DNA of 64,000 nucleotides from Paraprevotella xylaniphila YIT 11841 (GTDB taxonomy: Bacteria; Bacteroidota; Bacteroidia; Bacteroidales; Bacteroidaceae): contig NZ_GL883886.1 in the NCBI RefSeq assembly GCF_000205165.1, positions 54,459 through 118,458 on the forward strand, in the 5' to 3' direction. Under the pieces are notes generated by a model. It did not search any database, was not told the DNA's origin, and was given only the letters and a program-made list of their open reading frames with translations. Both the position numbers and the translations under genes were made by a program. This document shows, one piece after another, positions 34,381 through 43,533 of the stretch; positions within the stretch are counted from its first letter, which is position 1; every line of letters starts with the position of its first letter.

Positions 34381-35817
34381 ATGGAGCAGTTGTCGGATGT
34401 AGGCTTGATTGGGCTGGGCGTTATGGGAGAAAACCTTGCGCTGAATATGGAAAGAAACGGGCGTAGGGTCTCGGTGTGGAATCGGACTGTGCCCGGCGTG
34501 GAAGAAGGTGTTGCGGAACGTTTTGTGGAAGGACGTGCTGCCGGAAAGCAAATTCTGGGCTTTTCGGACTTGTCAGAGTTTGTGGCATCTTTGAACCGAC
34601 CGAGAATTATTATGATGATGGTGCGGGCAGGTAATGCAGTGGATGAACTTATCGACCAAGTGAGTCCTTTTCTGGCAGAGGGGGACGTTTTGATAGACGG
34701 AGGTAATTCGGATTATGTGGATACTGGACGGCGGGTAGCTGCTTGCCGCGCTCATGGATTGCTGTTTGTCGGGGCAGGAGTTTCCGGCGGGGCAGAGGGA
34801 GCCCTTCGGGGGGCTTCCATCATGCCGGGCGGAGCGAAAGAGGCTTGGCCGTTGATTCGCCCTCTTTTACAAGATATGGCTGCAAAGGCAGCCGACGGAA
34901 CCCCTTGTTGTGACTGGGTGGGGCCGGACGGAGCCGGACATTTTGTTAAAATGGTGCATAATGGCATAGAGTACGGTGACATGCAACTGATTGCCGAAAC
35001 CTATTTCCTGTTGAAACGGGCCGGTGGAATGGACAATGAACGGATGAGTCGCTTGTTCGGTCGTTGGAACGAAGGCTGCTTAAAAAGTTATTTAGTGGAA
35101 ATAACATCCGAAATCTTGGCTTATAAAGAAGCTGACGGAGGGTATTTGGTGGATCGTATTCTGGACGTGGCGGGGCAGAAAGGTACGGGACAATGGTCGG
35201 TGAAGAACGCGCTCGAATTGGGAGAATCGTTCGGATTGATAGCGGAAGCTGTTTTCCAACGTAATATCTCTACGCAGAAGGAACTGCGTGTGGAGGCGGC
35301 ACGTGTATATGCTTCCCGGTTGGAGGAAGAACCGTATGCTTCATTCTCGGCTGATGAAGTAGAACAGACTTTGTTTGCCTCCAAGTTAGTGGCTTATGCT
35401 CAAGGGTTTGATTTGCTGTCGAGAGCTTCTGAACAGTTTGGGTGGAATCTGGATTTGGCCATGATAGCCCGAATGTGGCGGGGAGGCTGTATCATTCGGT
35501 CGGCTTTTCTGGACGAACTTGCCCGGGCTTACGAGGCAGGGGGAGGACGAGGGAATCTGATGTTGTTCCCAACCTTCTCCACGCAAGTCAGGGAGGCTTT
35601 GCCTGCATGGCGTAGAGTGGTGGCTACGGCTGTATGTGAAGGGGTGGCTGTACCGGCATTTGCCTCTGCGCTCAATTATTTCCATTCTTTGACTACGGAC
35701 TTTTTACCTGCCAATTTGATTCAGGCGCAACGTGATTATTTCGGTGCGCATACTTTTGAGCGGACGGATGGTGAAAGGGGAAAGTTTTATCATGAAGAAT
35801 GGGTCTCACTACAATAA
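34381..35817 (+). CDS. gnd: 6-phosphogluconate dehydrogenase (decarboxylating)
   Basis: 478 residues, the usual long form. Rossmann motif GLGVMGENLALNM (about 10-22), the substrate loop FVGAGVSGGAEGA (about 126-138), the catalytic K and N in FVKMVHNGIEYGDMQ (about 184-198) and ILDVAGQKGTGQWS (about 257-270). It makes ribulose 5-phosphate, CO2 and NADPH. It is first in gnd-zwf-pgl (14 bp to zwf), which together form the whole oxidative pentose phosphate branch. Confidence 0.97.
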   Translation: MEQLSDVGLIGLGVMGENLALNMERNGRRVSVWNRTVPGVEEGVAERFVEGRAAGKQILGFSDLSEFVASLNRPRIIMMMVRAGNAVDELIDQVSPFLAEGDVLIDGGNSDYVDTGRRVAACRAHGLLFVGAGVSGGAEGALRGASIMPGGAKEAWPLIRPLLQDMAAKAADGTPCCDWVGPDGAGHFVKMVHNGIEYGDMQLIAETYFLLKRAGGMDNERMSRLFGRWNEGCLKSYLVEITSEILAYKEADGGYLVDRILDVAGQKGTGQWSVKNALELGESFGLIAEAVFQRNISTQKELRVEAARVYASRLEEEPYASFSADEVEQTLFASKLVAYAQGFDLLSRASEQFGWNLDLAMIARMWRGGCIIRSAFLDELARAYEAGGGRGNLMLFPTFSTQVREALPAWRRVVATAVCEGVAVPAFASALNYFHSLTTDFLPANLIQAQRDYFGAHTFERTDGERGKFYHEEWVSLQ

Positions 35818-35831
35818 AATAAGGAGGAAAT

Positions 35832-37349
35832 ATGAACAAACCGGATGCTTTGACTCTTGTGATATTTGGCGCGTCGGGAGACCTGACAAGGCGTAAACTG
35901 ATGCCGGCACTTTACCTTTTATATAAAGCGGGACGGTTGCCCCGCCGTTTTGCTGTGTTGGGGATGGCGCGTACGTCTTATGATGATGACCGTTTCCGTA
36001 CATCTATACGTGAGGGGTTGCTTTCTTTCGTACGACCGGACGAGGTGGACGAAAAAGCAATCCATGCATTTTTGTCCTGCTTGCATTATCTTTCAGCCGA
36101 TCCTTCGAAGCCGGAAGCTTATGCGGAGTTGAGGATACGCTTGGAGGAGATAGATCGGACAATAGATAATCCTCATAATTATTTGTATTACTTGGCTACT
36201 CCGCCGTTGCTTTACGGCGTGATTCCCCGCCATTTGAAGGCGGAGGGATTGAATCGGGATGGCGATGGTTTCAGGCGTATCGTCGTGGAGAAACCTTTCG
36301 GTTATGACTTGTCGTCGGCGTTGGAACTGAACCGTATTTATTTGGATGCCTTTCGGGAAGAGCAGATCTATCGCATCGATCATTTTTTGGGGAAAGAGAC
36401 GGTGCAGAATATACTGGCTCTCCGTTTTGCCAACAGTGTCTTCGAGCCTTTATGGAACCGGAATTATATAGATTACGTAGAGATTACGGCCGTGGAGAAT
36501 ATGGGAATCGGGACGCGGGGAGGTTTCTATGACGGAGTAGGGACCTTACGCGACATGGTGCAGAACCATTTGGCACAGTTGTTGGCTGTGACAGCCATGG
36601 AGCCTCCTGCTGCCTTTGATGCTTCGGGATTCCGGAATGAGGTGGTGAAAGTCTACCAGTCCTTGACGCCATTGACTGGAGAAGACATCCGTCATTCGGT
36701 GGTGCGTGGGCAATATATGGCTTCTGAAGGCCGTAAGGGATATAGAGAGGAAGAGCAAGTGCCAACTTTGTCTCGGACGGAAACTTATTTGGCTATGCGG
36801 TTGGAGTTGAACAACTGGCGGTGGGGCGGCGTACCTTTTTATATCCGCACGGGTAAACAGATGCCTACAAAAGTGAGTGAGATTGTGATACACTTCAAGC
36901 CGGCACCTTATTCCTTGTTCCGTTGCGAAGGAGGTACTTGTCCGGTACCCAATCGTTTGGTGATACGTATACAACCTAATGAAGGGATTGTATTGCGTAT
37001 CGGTATGAAAAAGCCGGGTGAAGGCTTCGAAGTACTCCCGATGGATATGGACTTCAGTTATGCCGAATTAGGTCGCCTGCCTACGGAGGATGCTTATGCA
37101 CGCTTAATAGAGGATTGTATTGCGGGCGACCCTACGTTGTTTATCCGTAGCGATGCCGTAGAAAGCGGATGGCGTTTTTTCGATCCGATACTGAAATATT
37201 GGCAGGATGTGCCGGAATGCCCGCTTTACGGTTATCCGGCAGGCTCGTGGGGGCCGTTGGAGGCAGATAGCCTGATGGCTCGTCATGGAGCGTCGTGGAC
37301 CAATCCGTGTAAGAATTTGACGAATACTCATTTATATTGTGAGCTATGA
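35832..37349 (+). CDS. zwf: Glucose-6-phosphate 1-dehydrogenase
   Basis: 505 residues. The NADP-binding GASGDLTRRKL lies at about 14-24, and the active-site motif RIDHFLGKETVQN (about 180-192) contains the catalytic His region and substrate lysine. It oxidises glucose 6-phosphate to 6-phosphogluconolactone with NADPH formation, feeding Pgl and Gnd made by its operon partners. A clear purine-rich AAGGAGGAAAT precedes the start, one of the few strong ribosome-binding sites here. Its stop overlaps the pgl start by 4 bp. Confidence 0.97.
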   Translation: MNKPDALTLVIFGASGDLTRRKLMPALYLLYKAGRLPRRFAVLGMARTSYDDDRFRTSIREGLLSFVRPDEVDEKAIHAFLSCLHYLSADPSKPEAYAELRIRLEEIDRTIDNPHNYLYYLATPPLLYGVIPRHLKAEGLNRDGDGFRRIVVEKPFGYDLSSALELNRIYLDAFREEQIYRIDHFLGKETVQNILALRFANSVFEPLWNRNYIDYVEITAVENMGIGTRGGFYDGVGTLRDMVQNHLAQLLAVTAMEPPAAFDASGFRNEVVKVYQSLTPLTGEDIRHSVVRGQYMASEGRKGYREEEQVPTLSRTETYLAMRLELNNWRWGGVPFYIRTGKQMPTKVSEIVIHFKPAPYSLFRCEGGTCPVPNRLVIRIQPNEGIVLRIGMKKPGEGFEVLPMDMDFSYAELGRLPTEDAYARLIEDCIAGDPTLFIRSDAVESGWRFFDPILKYWQDVPECPLYGYPAGSWGPLEADSLMARHGASWTNPCKNLTNTHLYCEL

Positions 37350-38077
37350 ACATACATGTAGCGGATAATGCCCGTGAAGCGGCAAGAATGTTGCTTCGGA
37401 ATATGCTAGCTGCCATTAGGCAACCTTCCGGGGCAGGGGGTGAAGGCGACATGGTCAATGTTGCCTTCTCAGGAGGCAGTACACCGGCTGTCTTGTTTGA
37501 TGTGTGGGTAGAGGAGTTCGCTGAATTGACGCCTTGGAATCGTTTCCGAGTGTATTGGGTGGATGAACGTTGTGTTTCTTCTGGGAACAAAGACAGCAAT
37601 TACCGGTTGGCTAAGATACATTTGTTGGATAAGGTTCCATTAACTTCGGAACAGGTTTTCCGGATACGCGGAGGGCAAGAGGATGCGGAAAGAGAAGCTT
37701 TGCGCTATTCTTCGATGGTGTTGTCGCAATTACCATTGGACGGGCGCATACCTGTGTTTGATTTTGTGTTATTAGGTATTGGAGCAGATGGGCATACCTC
37801 CTCTGTCTTTCCCGGACAGGAAAAGTTGCTTCATACTTTGGCGCCTTATGTACTTAGCACTCATCCCGTCACCGGCCAACGTCGCATTGCTATGACCGGT
37901 GAAGTCATGGTTCGTGCCCGTCATACATGGTTTTATGTCACAGGGCAGGATAAAGCCGACGTTATACAGTCTTTATCCTGCCCTGAAGTGCGCAACCGTT
38001 ATCCGGCTGCTTATGTGTGGCAATCCGCGCTTCATGCGGAATTGTTTACCGATATTCAGGTCATTTCACCCGTTTGA
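37346..38077 (+). CDS. pgl: 6-phosphogluconolactonase
   Basis: 243 residues. Family motifs are FSGGSTPAVLFD (about 35-46), the VYWVDERCV segment (about 70-78) with the conserved DER, and LLGIGADGHTSSVFPG (about 146-161). It hydrolyses 6-phosphogluconolactone between the Zwf and Gnd steps. It begins inside the zwf stop codon (ATGA). Its last 17 bp overlap the 3' end of the convergent GH43 gene. Confidence 0.96.
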   Translation: MNIHVADNAREAARMLLRNMLAAIRQPSGAGGEGDMVNVAFSGGSTPAVLFDVWVEEFAELTPWNRFRVYWVDERCVSSGNKDSNYRLAKIHLLDKVPLTSEQVFRIRGGQEDAEREALRYSSMVLSQLPLDGRIPVFDFVLLGIGADGHTSSVFPGQEKLLHTLAPYVLSTHPVTGQRRIAMTGEVMVRARHTWFYVTGQDKADVIQSLSCPEVRNRYPAAYVWQSALHAELFTDIQVISPV

Positions 38078-39086
38078 TTCCTTCGTGTGTAGGAATGACC
38101 GGTTTGATGGTGCCGTCTTCGTTGAATTCCATTTTGTCGATACATACTTCGCGGTGTACGCCCGGCTGATGTTTGATATAATTCTTATTGATGCGGTGAT
38201 ATACGATGTACCATTCGTCTTTACCGGGAATCTGTAGGACGGCGTTATGTGCCGGGCCATAGATTTCCTGTTCGGGACGTTGGATGAGGATAACTGGATT
38301 TTTGGCTACTTCAATCGGTCCGAGCGGAGATTTGGCTGTACCATAGGCTACGTGATAGTTGGGAGAACCTGTGTCGTCCACGCTCCACAAGAAATAGTAA
38401 GTGCCTTTGCGGTAGAACACGTAAGGAGCTTCTCGGAAGGCATAATCTTGCAGCGTACCGCCTTGTGGGGTCATGAGTGTTTCCGTTTCCGGTTTGATGC
38501 TCATCATGTCCTCGTTCAGTTCCGCACCGGCCATGTAGCCGTTGCCCCAGTAAAGATAGCTTTTTCCGCTTACGGGGTCTTCAAACACATCCACGTCTAT
38601 CTGCTGCCCGTGTTTCTGACCTTCAGGCCGACGGTCTATGATAGGATGCCCGGCATCGGTGAACGGTCCGCAAGGATGGTCTGCGGTAGCTACTCCGATG
38701 GCTTTCCCGTTGGGCGTGTTGCCGCTGAAATAGAAGAAATATTTGTATTTCCCGTCCATTTTCTTTTCGATGATGCACGGTGCCCACGCATTACCGTCGG
38801 ACCACTTCACTTGGTCGGTACCCAAGTCGAGCATGATACCCTCGTGGCGCCAGTCGGTCAAATCTTTGGAACTGAAGACCGTGAAATAGTATCCGCCCCA
38901 TCCCGGAGTTCCGTCGGTAGTGGAATAGATGTAGTACTTGTTGGTTTGTTTCGCATACAGGATTTCAGGATCGGCATGAAATTCCGGGAGTACGGGATTT
39001 CCTGTCTTGGCTCTTTGAGCCGAAAGATGTGCCGGGATGCCCAGCAAACCGGCCATGGCGAGAATGGTTAATGTTTTTTTCATCAT
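38061..39086 (-). CDS. Glycoside hydrolase family 43 protein, exported
   Basis: 341 residues with a signal peptide (1-23, ending LSAQ). The five-bladed propeller pattern of GH43 is visible: the general base D39 in EFHADPEILY, repeated WSDGNAWAPCIIEKKM and GPFTDAGHPI, and a REAPYVFYRKGTYYFLWS block (about 215-232) with the likely catalytic Glu. GH43 enzymes are mainly arabinofuranosidases and xylosidases; specificity cannot be read. No SusC/SusD pair or other carbohydrate enzyme is near. It lies 24 bp after aroB and may be expressed by readthrough. Confidence 0.88.
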   Translation of the reverse strand: MMKKTLTILAMAGLLGIPAHLSAQRAKTGNPVLPEFHADPEILYAKQTNKYYIYSTTDGTPGWGGYYFTVFSSKDLTDWRHEGIMLDLGTDQVKWSDGNAWAPCIIEKKMDGKYKYFFYFSGNTPNGKAIGVATADHPCGPFTDAGHPIIDRRPEGQKHGQQIDVDVFEDPVSGKSYLYWGNGYMAGAELNEDMMSIKPETETLMTPQGGTLQDYAFREAPYVFYRKGTYYFLWSVDDTGSPNYHVAYGTAKSPLGPIEVAKNPVILIQRPEQEIYGPAHNAVLQIPGKDEWYIVYHRINKNYIKHQPGVHREVCIDKMEFNEDGTIKPVIPTHEGIKRVK

Positions 39087-39110
39087 GTTTATATTAAAAT
39101 TAAAAATGTG

Positions 39111-40172
39111 TCAGCAACCCATGGTTTCACGGTAGAAGTCCAACATGTTGAAGATTTCGTCCTTTCCGGCTGTACGGTTGATACGGATATCTCCTATGCC
39201 GCCCAATAGTGTGAAGTTGACCTCTCCCGACGTGTTTTTTTTGTCGTGGGTCATGAATTGGTATAGCGTTTCGTACGCCTTGCAGTCGAAAGGGAACACA
39301 CCGTAGTACCTTTTGATGAACTCTGTAGTCTGGCGTAGCTTGTCTTTTGGAAAATCCTCTCGCAGGCAACTCAGGTAAAGTTCGCATACCAATCCCCAGG
39401 CCACTGCGTAACCGTGCAGTACGGTACGCTCTTCTGCCAAGGCCAAGCTTTCGAGTGCATGCCCGGCTGTATGCCCTAAGTTCAGGGCCTTGCGGATACC
39501 CTGTTCATACGGATCCTGTGCCACGACATTTTCCTTGATGGCTACGCTTTGGGCCACCATCTCTTGCAGTTGGAGATAGTCGATGTCGTCCAAGTCGAAT
39601 GAGACCAATTCTGCCCAATGCTTTTCTGTGCTGATAAGGCCGTGTTTCAGCATTTCCGCATATCCGGAACAGATGTTCTTGTAGTCCAGTGTTTTCAGGA
39701 ACTCTGTATCCAACAATACGCTTGCGGCGGGTGCGAAAGCTCCTATTTCGTTTTTCAAACCGTTGAAGTTAATGCCTGTTTTTCCGCCTACAGCTGCATC
39801 CACCATGGCTAGCAAAGTCGTAGGGATGTTGATGTACGGGATACCTCTTTTAAAAGTGGAGGCTGCAAACCCTCCAAGGTCGGTTACCATTCCCCCGCCT
39901 AAATTGACCAACAGGGAATGGCGTGTGCCGCCTTTTTGACTTAATTCGGTCCATACTGAAATGAGGGTCTCTATGCTTTTGTGTTCGTCTGTGGCACTGA
40001 TGACGATGTGTTCAGACTGTTGCATGGACGGGAAACCGGAGATAACCGGCCAACACTTTTTATATGTGGTTTCATCCGTCAGGACAAATAACTTGTCATG
40101 AGGTTGGTGGGTTATGGCCTGTTCCAAACTCTCCCTCAGATTTTGTGAAATAATGATTTTCTGCTTTTGCAT
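39111..40172 (-). CDS. aroB: 3-dehydroquinate synthase
   Basis: 353 residues. NAD and metal-site patterns include NLGGGMVTDLGGFAAST (about 89-105), RGIPYINIPTTLLAMVDAAVGGKTGIN (about 109-135, read in parts) and the zinc-ligand NLGHTAGHALE (about 231-241). It converts DAHP to 3-dehydroquinate, the second shikimate step, complementing aroA 20 kb away. A TATCTTTG at 40199-40206 on the minus strand is a likely -7 box, but its -33 is poor. Confidence 0.96.
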   Translation of the reverse strand: MQKQKIIISQNLRESLEQAITHQPHDKLFVLTDETTYKKCWPVISGFPSMQQSEHIVISATDEHKSIETLISVWTELSQKGGTRHSLLVNLGGGMVTDLGGFAASTFKRGIPYINIPTTLLAMVDAAVGGKTGINFNGLKNEIGAFAPAASVLLDTEFLKTLDYKNICSGYAEMLKHGLISTEKHWAELVSFDLDDIDYLQLQEMVAQSVAIKENVVAQDPYEQGIRKALNLGHTAGHALESLALAEERTVLHGYAVAWGLVCELYLSCLREDFPKDKLRQTTEFIKRYYGVFPFDCKAYETLYQFMTHDKKNTSGEVNFTLLGGIGDIRINRTAGKDEIFNMLDFYRETMGC

Positions 40173-40390
40173 AGCGCATGTTCATGATAATTCGATTGCA
40201 AAGATAGGTTTTTTGGAAGATAATGTTCCATTTTGCCTTTTATTTCTTGTGGATTATTTAATTTTGCAGGTGGTTAGGTGATAAATACATTTTTTTTGTT
40301 AAAAAGCACCCGTTGGATTAAACCGATAGGTGGGTTGTTCGTCATACTACCGAATGGCGTTTAAAAATTAATTTTAAGATCTGGATAAAC

Positions 40391-43369
40391 ATGAAAAAAA
40401 GAAACGTGCTAGCTTTTGTGCTATGTATGTGGAGCTTGTGCTTATGGGCGCAGGATGCGGCGGTTGGAGAACAAAAGAAAACTGCCGGTAAGAGTGTGAC
40501 GGTGAGTGGAACTGTGATAGAGGAAGACACTAATGAGCCGGCTTTTTCAGCATCAGTGGTGTTGCTTAAACCTGTAGATAGTACATTGGTTGCGGGGGCC
40601 AGTTCCGGATTGGACGGTAAGTTTTCCATCAAAAGCGTGAAACCAGGGAAATACATATTCAGAATTACTTCGGTGGGGTTTAAGCCTTATTATAAAGATG
40701 TACAGGTGGCGGCTTCAAAACCTTCGATGGCAATGGGCACCATCCTTTTGGAGACTAATGCGGCTGTACTGGATGCGATCGAAGTGACAGCTCGTCAGGC
40801 ACAGGTGGAAATGAAGGCGGATACTTTCGTTTACAATGCCGGTGCTTATCGAGTGCCCGAAGGCTCGGCTTTGGAAGAGTTGGTGAAGAAATTGCCCGGT
40901 GCTGAGGTCGCGGAAGACGGGACGATTACCATCAACGGTAAGGAGGTGAAGAAAATCATGATTGACGGCAAGGAATTTTTTGACAACGACACCCGGGTGG
41001 CGATGAAAAACTTGCCGACCAATATGATTGAAAAGATAAAGTCTTACGACCGCAAGAGCGACTATACGCGGATGACTGGTATCGAGGACGGGGAGGAAGA
41101 GACGGTTATCGACCTTTCCGTGAAACCGGAAATGAAAAAAGGATGGATTTCTAATGTGGACGGGGGATATGGTACGGAAAAGCGATATACAGGACGTTTC
41201 ATGGTGAACCATTTCACAGACAAGCTCCGCGTGACTGGGCTCGGGGGAGCCAACAACTTGAACCAAAACGGACGGGAGGCCATGAAAGAGGCGGGAATCG
41301 ACTTCGTATGGGAGAACGGAAAGAAAGAAAATGAGGCAGGCCGCCTGAGGGTGGGGGGGAATGCACGTTATTACCATCGTAACACGGACCAACTTTCCAT
41401 TACCAATTCCGAAACATTCCTTTCCGCAGGGGCGAACAGTTCTTTTTCCAATAATTCTGGCCGGACACGGTCGGGTAACACGAACGTGAATTCTAACTTC
41501 CGGCTTGAATGGTCGCCGGATACGATGACGCGCATCATGTTCCGTCCCAATTTCTCTTATTCGGAAAATTACAGCAACGGGCAGAGCAGTAGCGTGACGT
41601 TCAATGATGACCCGTACGCATGGGGCATGTCCGATCCGCTTTCGCAATACCGTGATTATGTGGCAGACAGTATCGTGGTGAATGATAACAGGCGTTGGAA
41701 CCACAGTGACGGGAAAAGCTATTCCGTGGACGGAATGCTAATGGTGAACCGTCGCCTGAACAGCAAAGGACGCAACCTTACTTTGCGTATGAGGGGAGGG
41801 CTTTCCGATTCGGAAAACAAGTCGTTCAGCATATCGGAAGTGAATTATTTCCTCCGGCGCAAGCCTGATGGGAACAACGAAAAATCTTACATGCACCAAT
41901 ATAATGCGAACCCTTCGAAAAGTTATAACGGGAGTGCGGATTTGAGCTATAGCGAACCGTTGTTTGAGGGCGCGCATTTGCAGTTCAGCTACCGCTACCA
42001 GTACCGTTATTCGGATTCCGACCGTTCGATGTATTCTTTGGATAGCTTGGTGTCCAAAGGTGTCATTACACAGGAACAGCTCGAGGCATTCCCTTTGGAG
42101 TATATTCCGGGTGTGGATTGGTTGGAATTGGCTCGCAATTACCAAAACAGCCAGTATGCCACTTACAAGGAGCATAACCAGGAGGCTACGGTGATGTTCC
42201 GTTATGGGAAAGACAAGATACGTTTCAGTGCGGGTGTGTCTGTGCAGCCGCAGAAAACTTATATGGATTATACCAAGGGGAGTCTTGATACTTCTGTGGT
42301 GCGCAATGTGCACAATTGGGCGCCGCGTATAGATTTCCGTTATAAGTTCTCTGAAACCGGACAGTTGCGTTTCCGTTATAACGGGCGTTCCTCGCAACCT
42401 TCAATGACGAACTTGTTGGATGTGACTGACGATTCAGACCCGTTGAACGTGTCGAAAGGTAATCCTGGGTTGAAACCTTCGTGGAATAACCGCATGGAAC
42501 TGTTTTACAACAATTACATCCCCGATTTGCAACGCGGGTGGATGGTGCATATGAACATGAACATGACGAAAAACAGCATCAGCACGGCCGTGCTTTATGA
42601 TGAGGCTTCGGGACGGCGTACCACCATGCCTATGAATATCGACGGTAATTGGAATACTTGGACGGGGCTGATGTTCAATACGGCAATCGGGGAAAAGAAG
42701 TATTTCAACTTTTTCACTTTTACCTCTTTCTATTATGCGAATGATGTAGGTTATATAAGTTCAGACTCGGATGTAAGTCAAGATGTTACATCCGACCAAA
42801 TCGTAAACCTCAGTCAAAAGAGTACCACGAAGAATTCCAATATTGGGGAACGGGTCAGGTTTAATTTCCGTAATGACCTACTTGAGATAGGAGTGAATGG
42901 CAACATCAACTACCAGCATGCCCGGAACGATTTGCAGGAGAATGCGAATCTGGATACGTATAACTTTTCTTATGGGGGAAACGTGCAGGTGAATATGCCG
43001 TGGAACATGAGTTTCTCGTCCAACATAGACCAAAGCAGTCGTCGAGGATATGATGATGCGACGATGAATACTAATGAATTGATTTGGAATGCGGAACTTT
43101 CGCAGAGTTTCTTGAAAGGGAATGCTGCCACGGTCGCAGTGAAGTGGTATGATATTTTGCGCGAACGGAGTAACATTTGGCGTTCGGTCTCCGCTACGCA
43201 GCGTACGGACTCTTGGAACAATTCCATTAACAGTTACGTCATGGTCCATTTCATTTATAAGCTCAATTTGTTGGGAGGGCGTAATGTTATAGGTGAAGAG
43301 CCTGAAGGAAAAGGCCATGGAGGAGGTCCCCGGAGGGGGCGTGGCGGCTTCGGAGGTCCACGTTTTTAA
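40391..43369 (+). CDS. TonB-receptor-like outer membrane beta-barrel protein
   Basis: 992 residues. Signal peptide (1-20, CLWAQ), a carboxypeptidase-regulatory-like beta domain (about 35-115), a plug-like domain (DAIEVTARQAQVEMKADTF, LPGAEVAEDG, KKIMIDGKEFF) and a long barrel rich in alternating aromatic strands. It belongs to the Bacteroidetes outer membrane beta-barrel family often annotated as a TonB receptor without a SusD partner. The end is a Gly/Arg tract GGGPRRGRGGFGG followed by a terminal Phe typical of BAM substrates. It is a single-gene unit with its own terminator. The ligand is unknown. Confidence 0.87.
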   Translation: MKKRNVLAFVLCMWSLCLWAQDAAVGEQKKTAGKSVTVSGTVIEEDTNEPAFSASVVLLKPVDSTLVAGASSGLDGKFSIKSVKPGKYIFRITSVGFKPYYKDVQVAASKPSMAMGTILLETNAAVLDAIEVTARQAQVEMKADTFVYNAGAYRVPEGSALEELVKKLPGAEVAEDGTITINGKEVKKIMIDGKEFFDNDTRVAMKNLPTNMIEKIKSYDRKSDYTRMTGIEDGEEETVIDLSVKPEMKKGWISNVDGGYGTEKRYTGRFMVNHFTDKLRVTGLGGANNLNQNGREAMKEAGIDFVWENGKKENEAGRLRVGGNARYYHRNTDQLSITNSETFLSAGANSSFSNNSGRTRSGNTNVNSNFRLEWSPDTMTRIMFRPNFSYSENYSNGQSSSVTFNDDPYAWGMSDPLSQYRDYVADSIVVNDNRRWNHSDGKSYSVDGMLMVNRRLNSKGRNLTLRMRGGLSDSENKSFSISEVNYFLRRKPDGNNEKSYMHQYNANPSKSYNGSADLSYSEPLFEGAHLQFSYRYQYRYSDSDRSMYSLDSLVSKGVITQEQLEAFPLEYIPGVDWLELARNYQNSQYATYKEHNQEATVMFRYGKDKIRFSAGVSVQPQKTYMDYTKGSLDTSVVRNVHNWAPRIDFRYKFSETGQLRFRYNGRSSQPSMTNLLDVTDDSDPLNVSKGNPGLKPSWNNRMELFYNNYIPDLQRGWMVHMNMNMTKNSISTAVLYDEASGRRTTMPMNIDGNWNTWTGLMFNTAIGEKKYFNFFTFTSFYYANDVGYISSDSDVSQDVTSDQIVNLSQKSTTKNSNIGERVRFNFRNDLLEIGVNGNINYQHARNDLQENANLDTYNFSYGGNVQVNMPWNMSFSSNIDQSSRRGYDDATMNTNELIWNAELSQSFLKGNAATVAVKWYDILRERSNIWRSVSATQRTDSWNNSINSYVMVHFIYKLNLLGGRNVIGEEPEGKGHGGGPRRGRGGFGGPRF

Positions 43370-43395
43370 GCGGGTGTCCAAATTCATTGATTACG

Positions 43396-43438
43396 GTGGT
43401 CCAAAGTTCCGTTTTCCGGGACTTTGGACCACTATTTT
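43396..43438 (+). terminator. Terminator of the outer-membrane barrel gene
   Basis: A 15 bp stem (43396-43410 with 43418-43432, one G-T pair, 7 nt loop) is followed by TATTTTT, 27 bp after the stop. Confidence 0.85.
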
Positions 43439-43533
43439 TATGTTTTGGTGGAGTTGTGTTGCTTTTTCTTCCGCTTCTTGGCCGGATTTCAATACTTTTT
43501 TGTATGTTTGTTATAAAGAAACCGGATTGAGAC

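Noticed and set aside
40715..41704. 329-residue antisense frame in the outer-membrane barrel gene
   Set aside because: A frame shadow of a well-supported gene with no recognisable domain.
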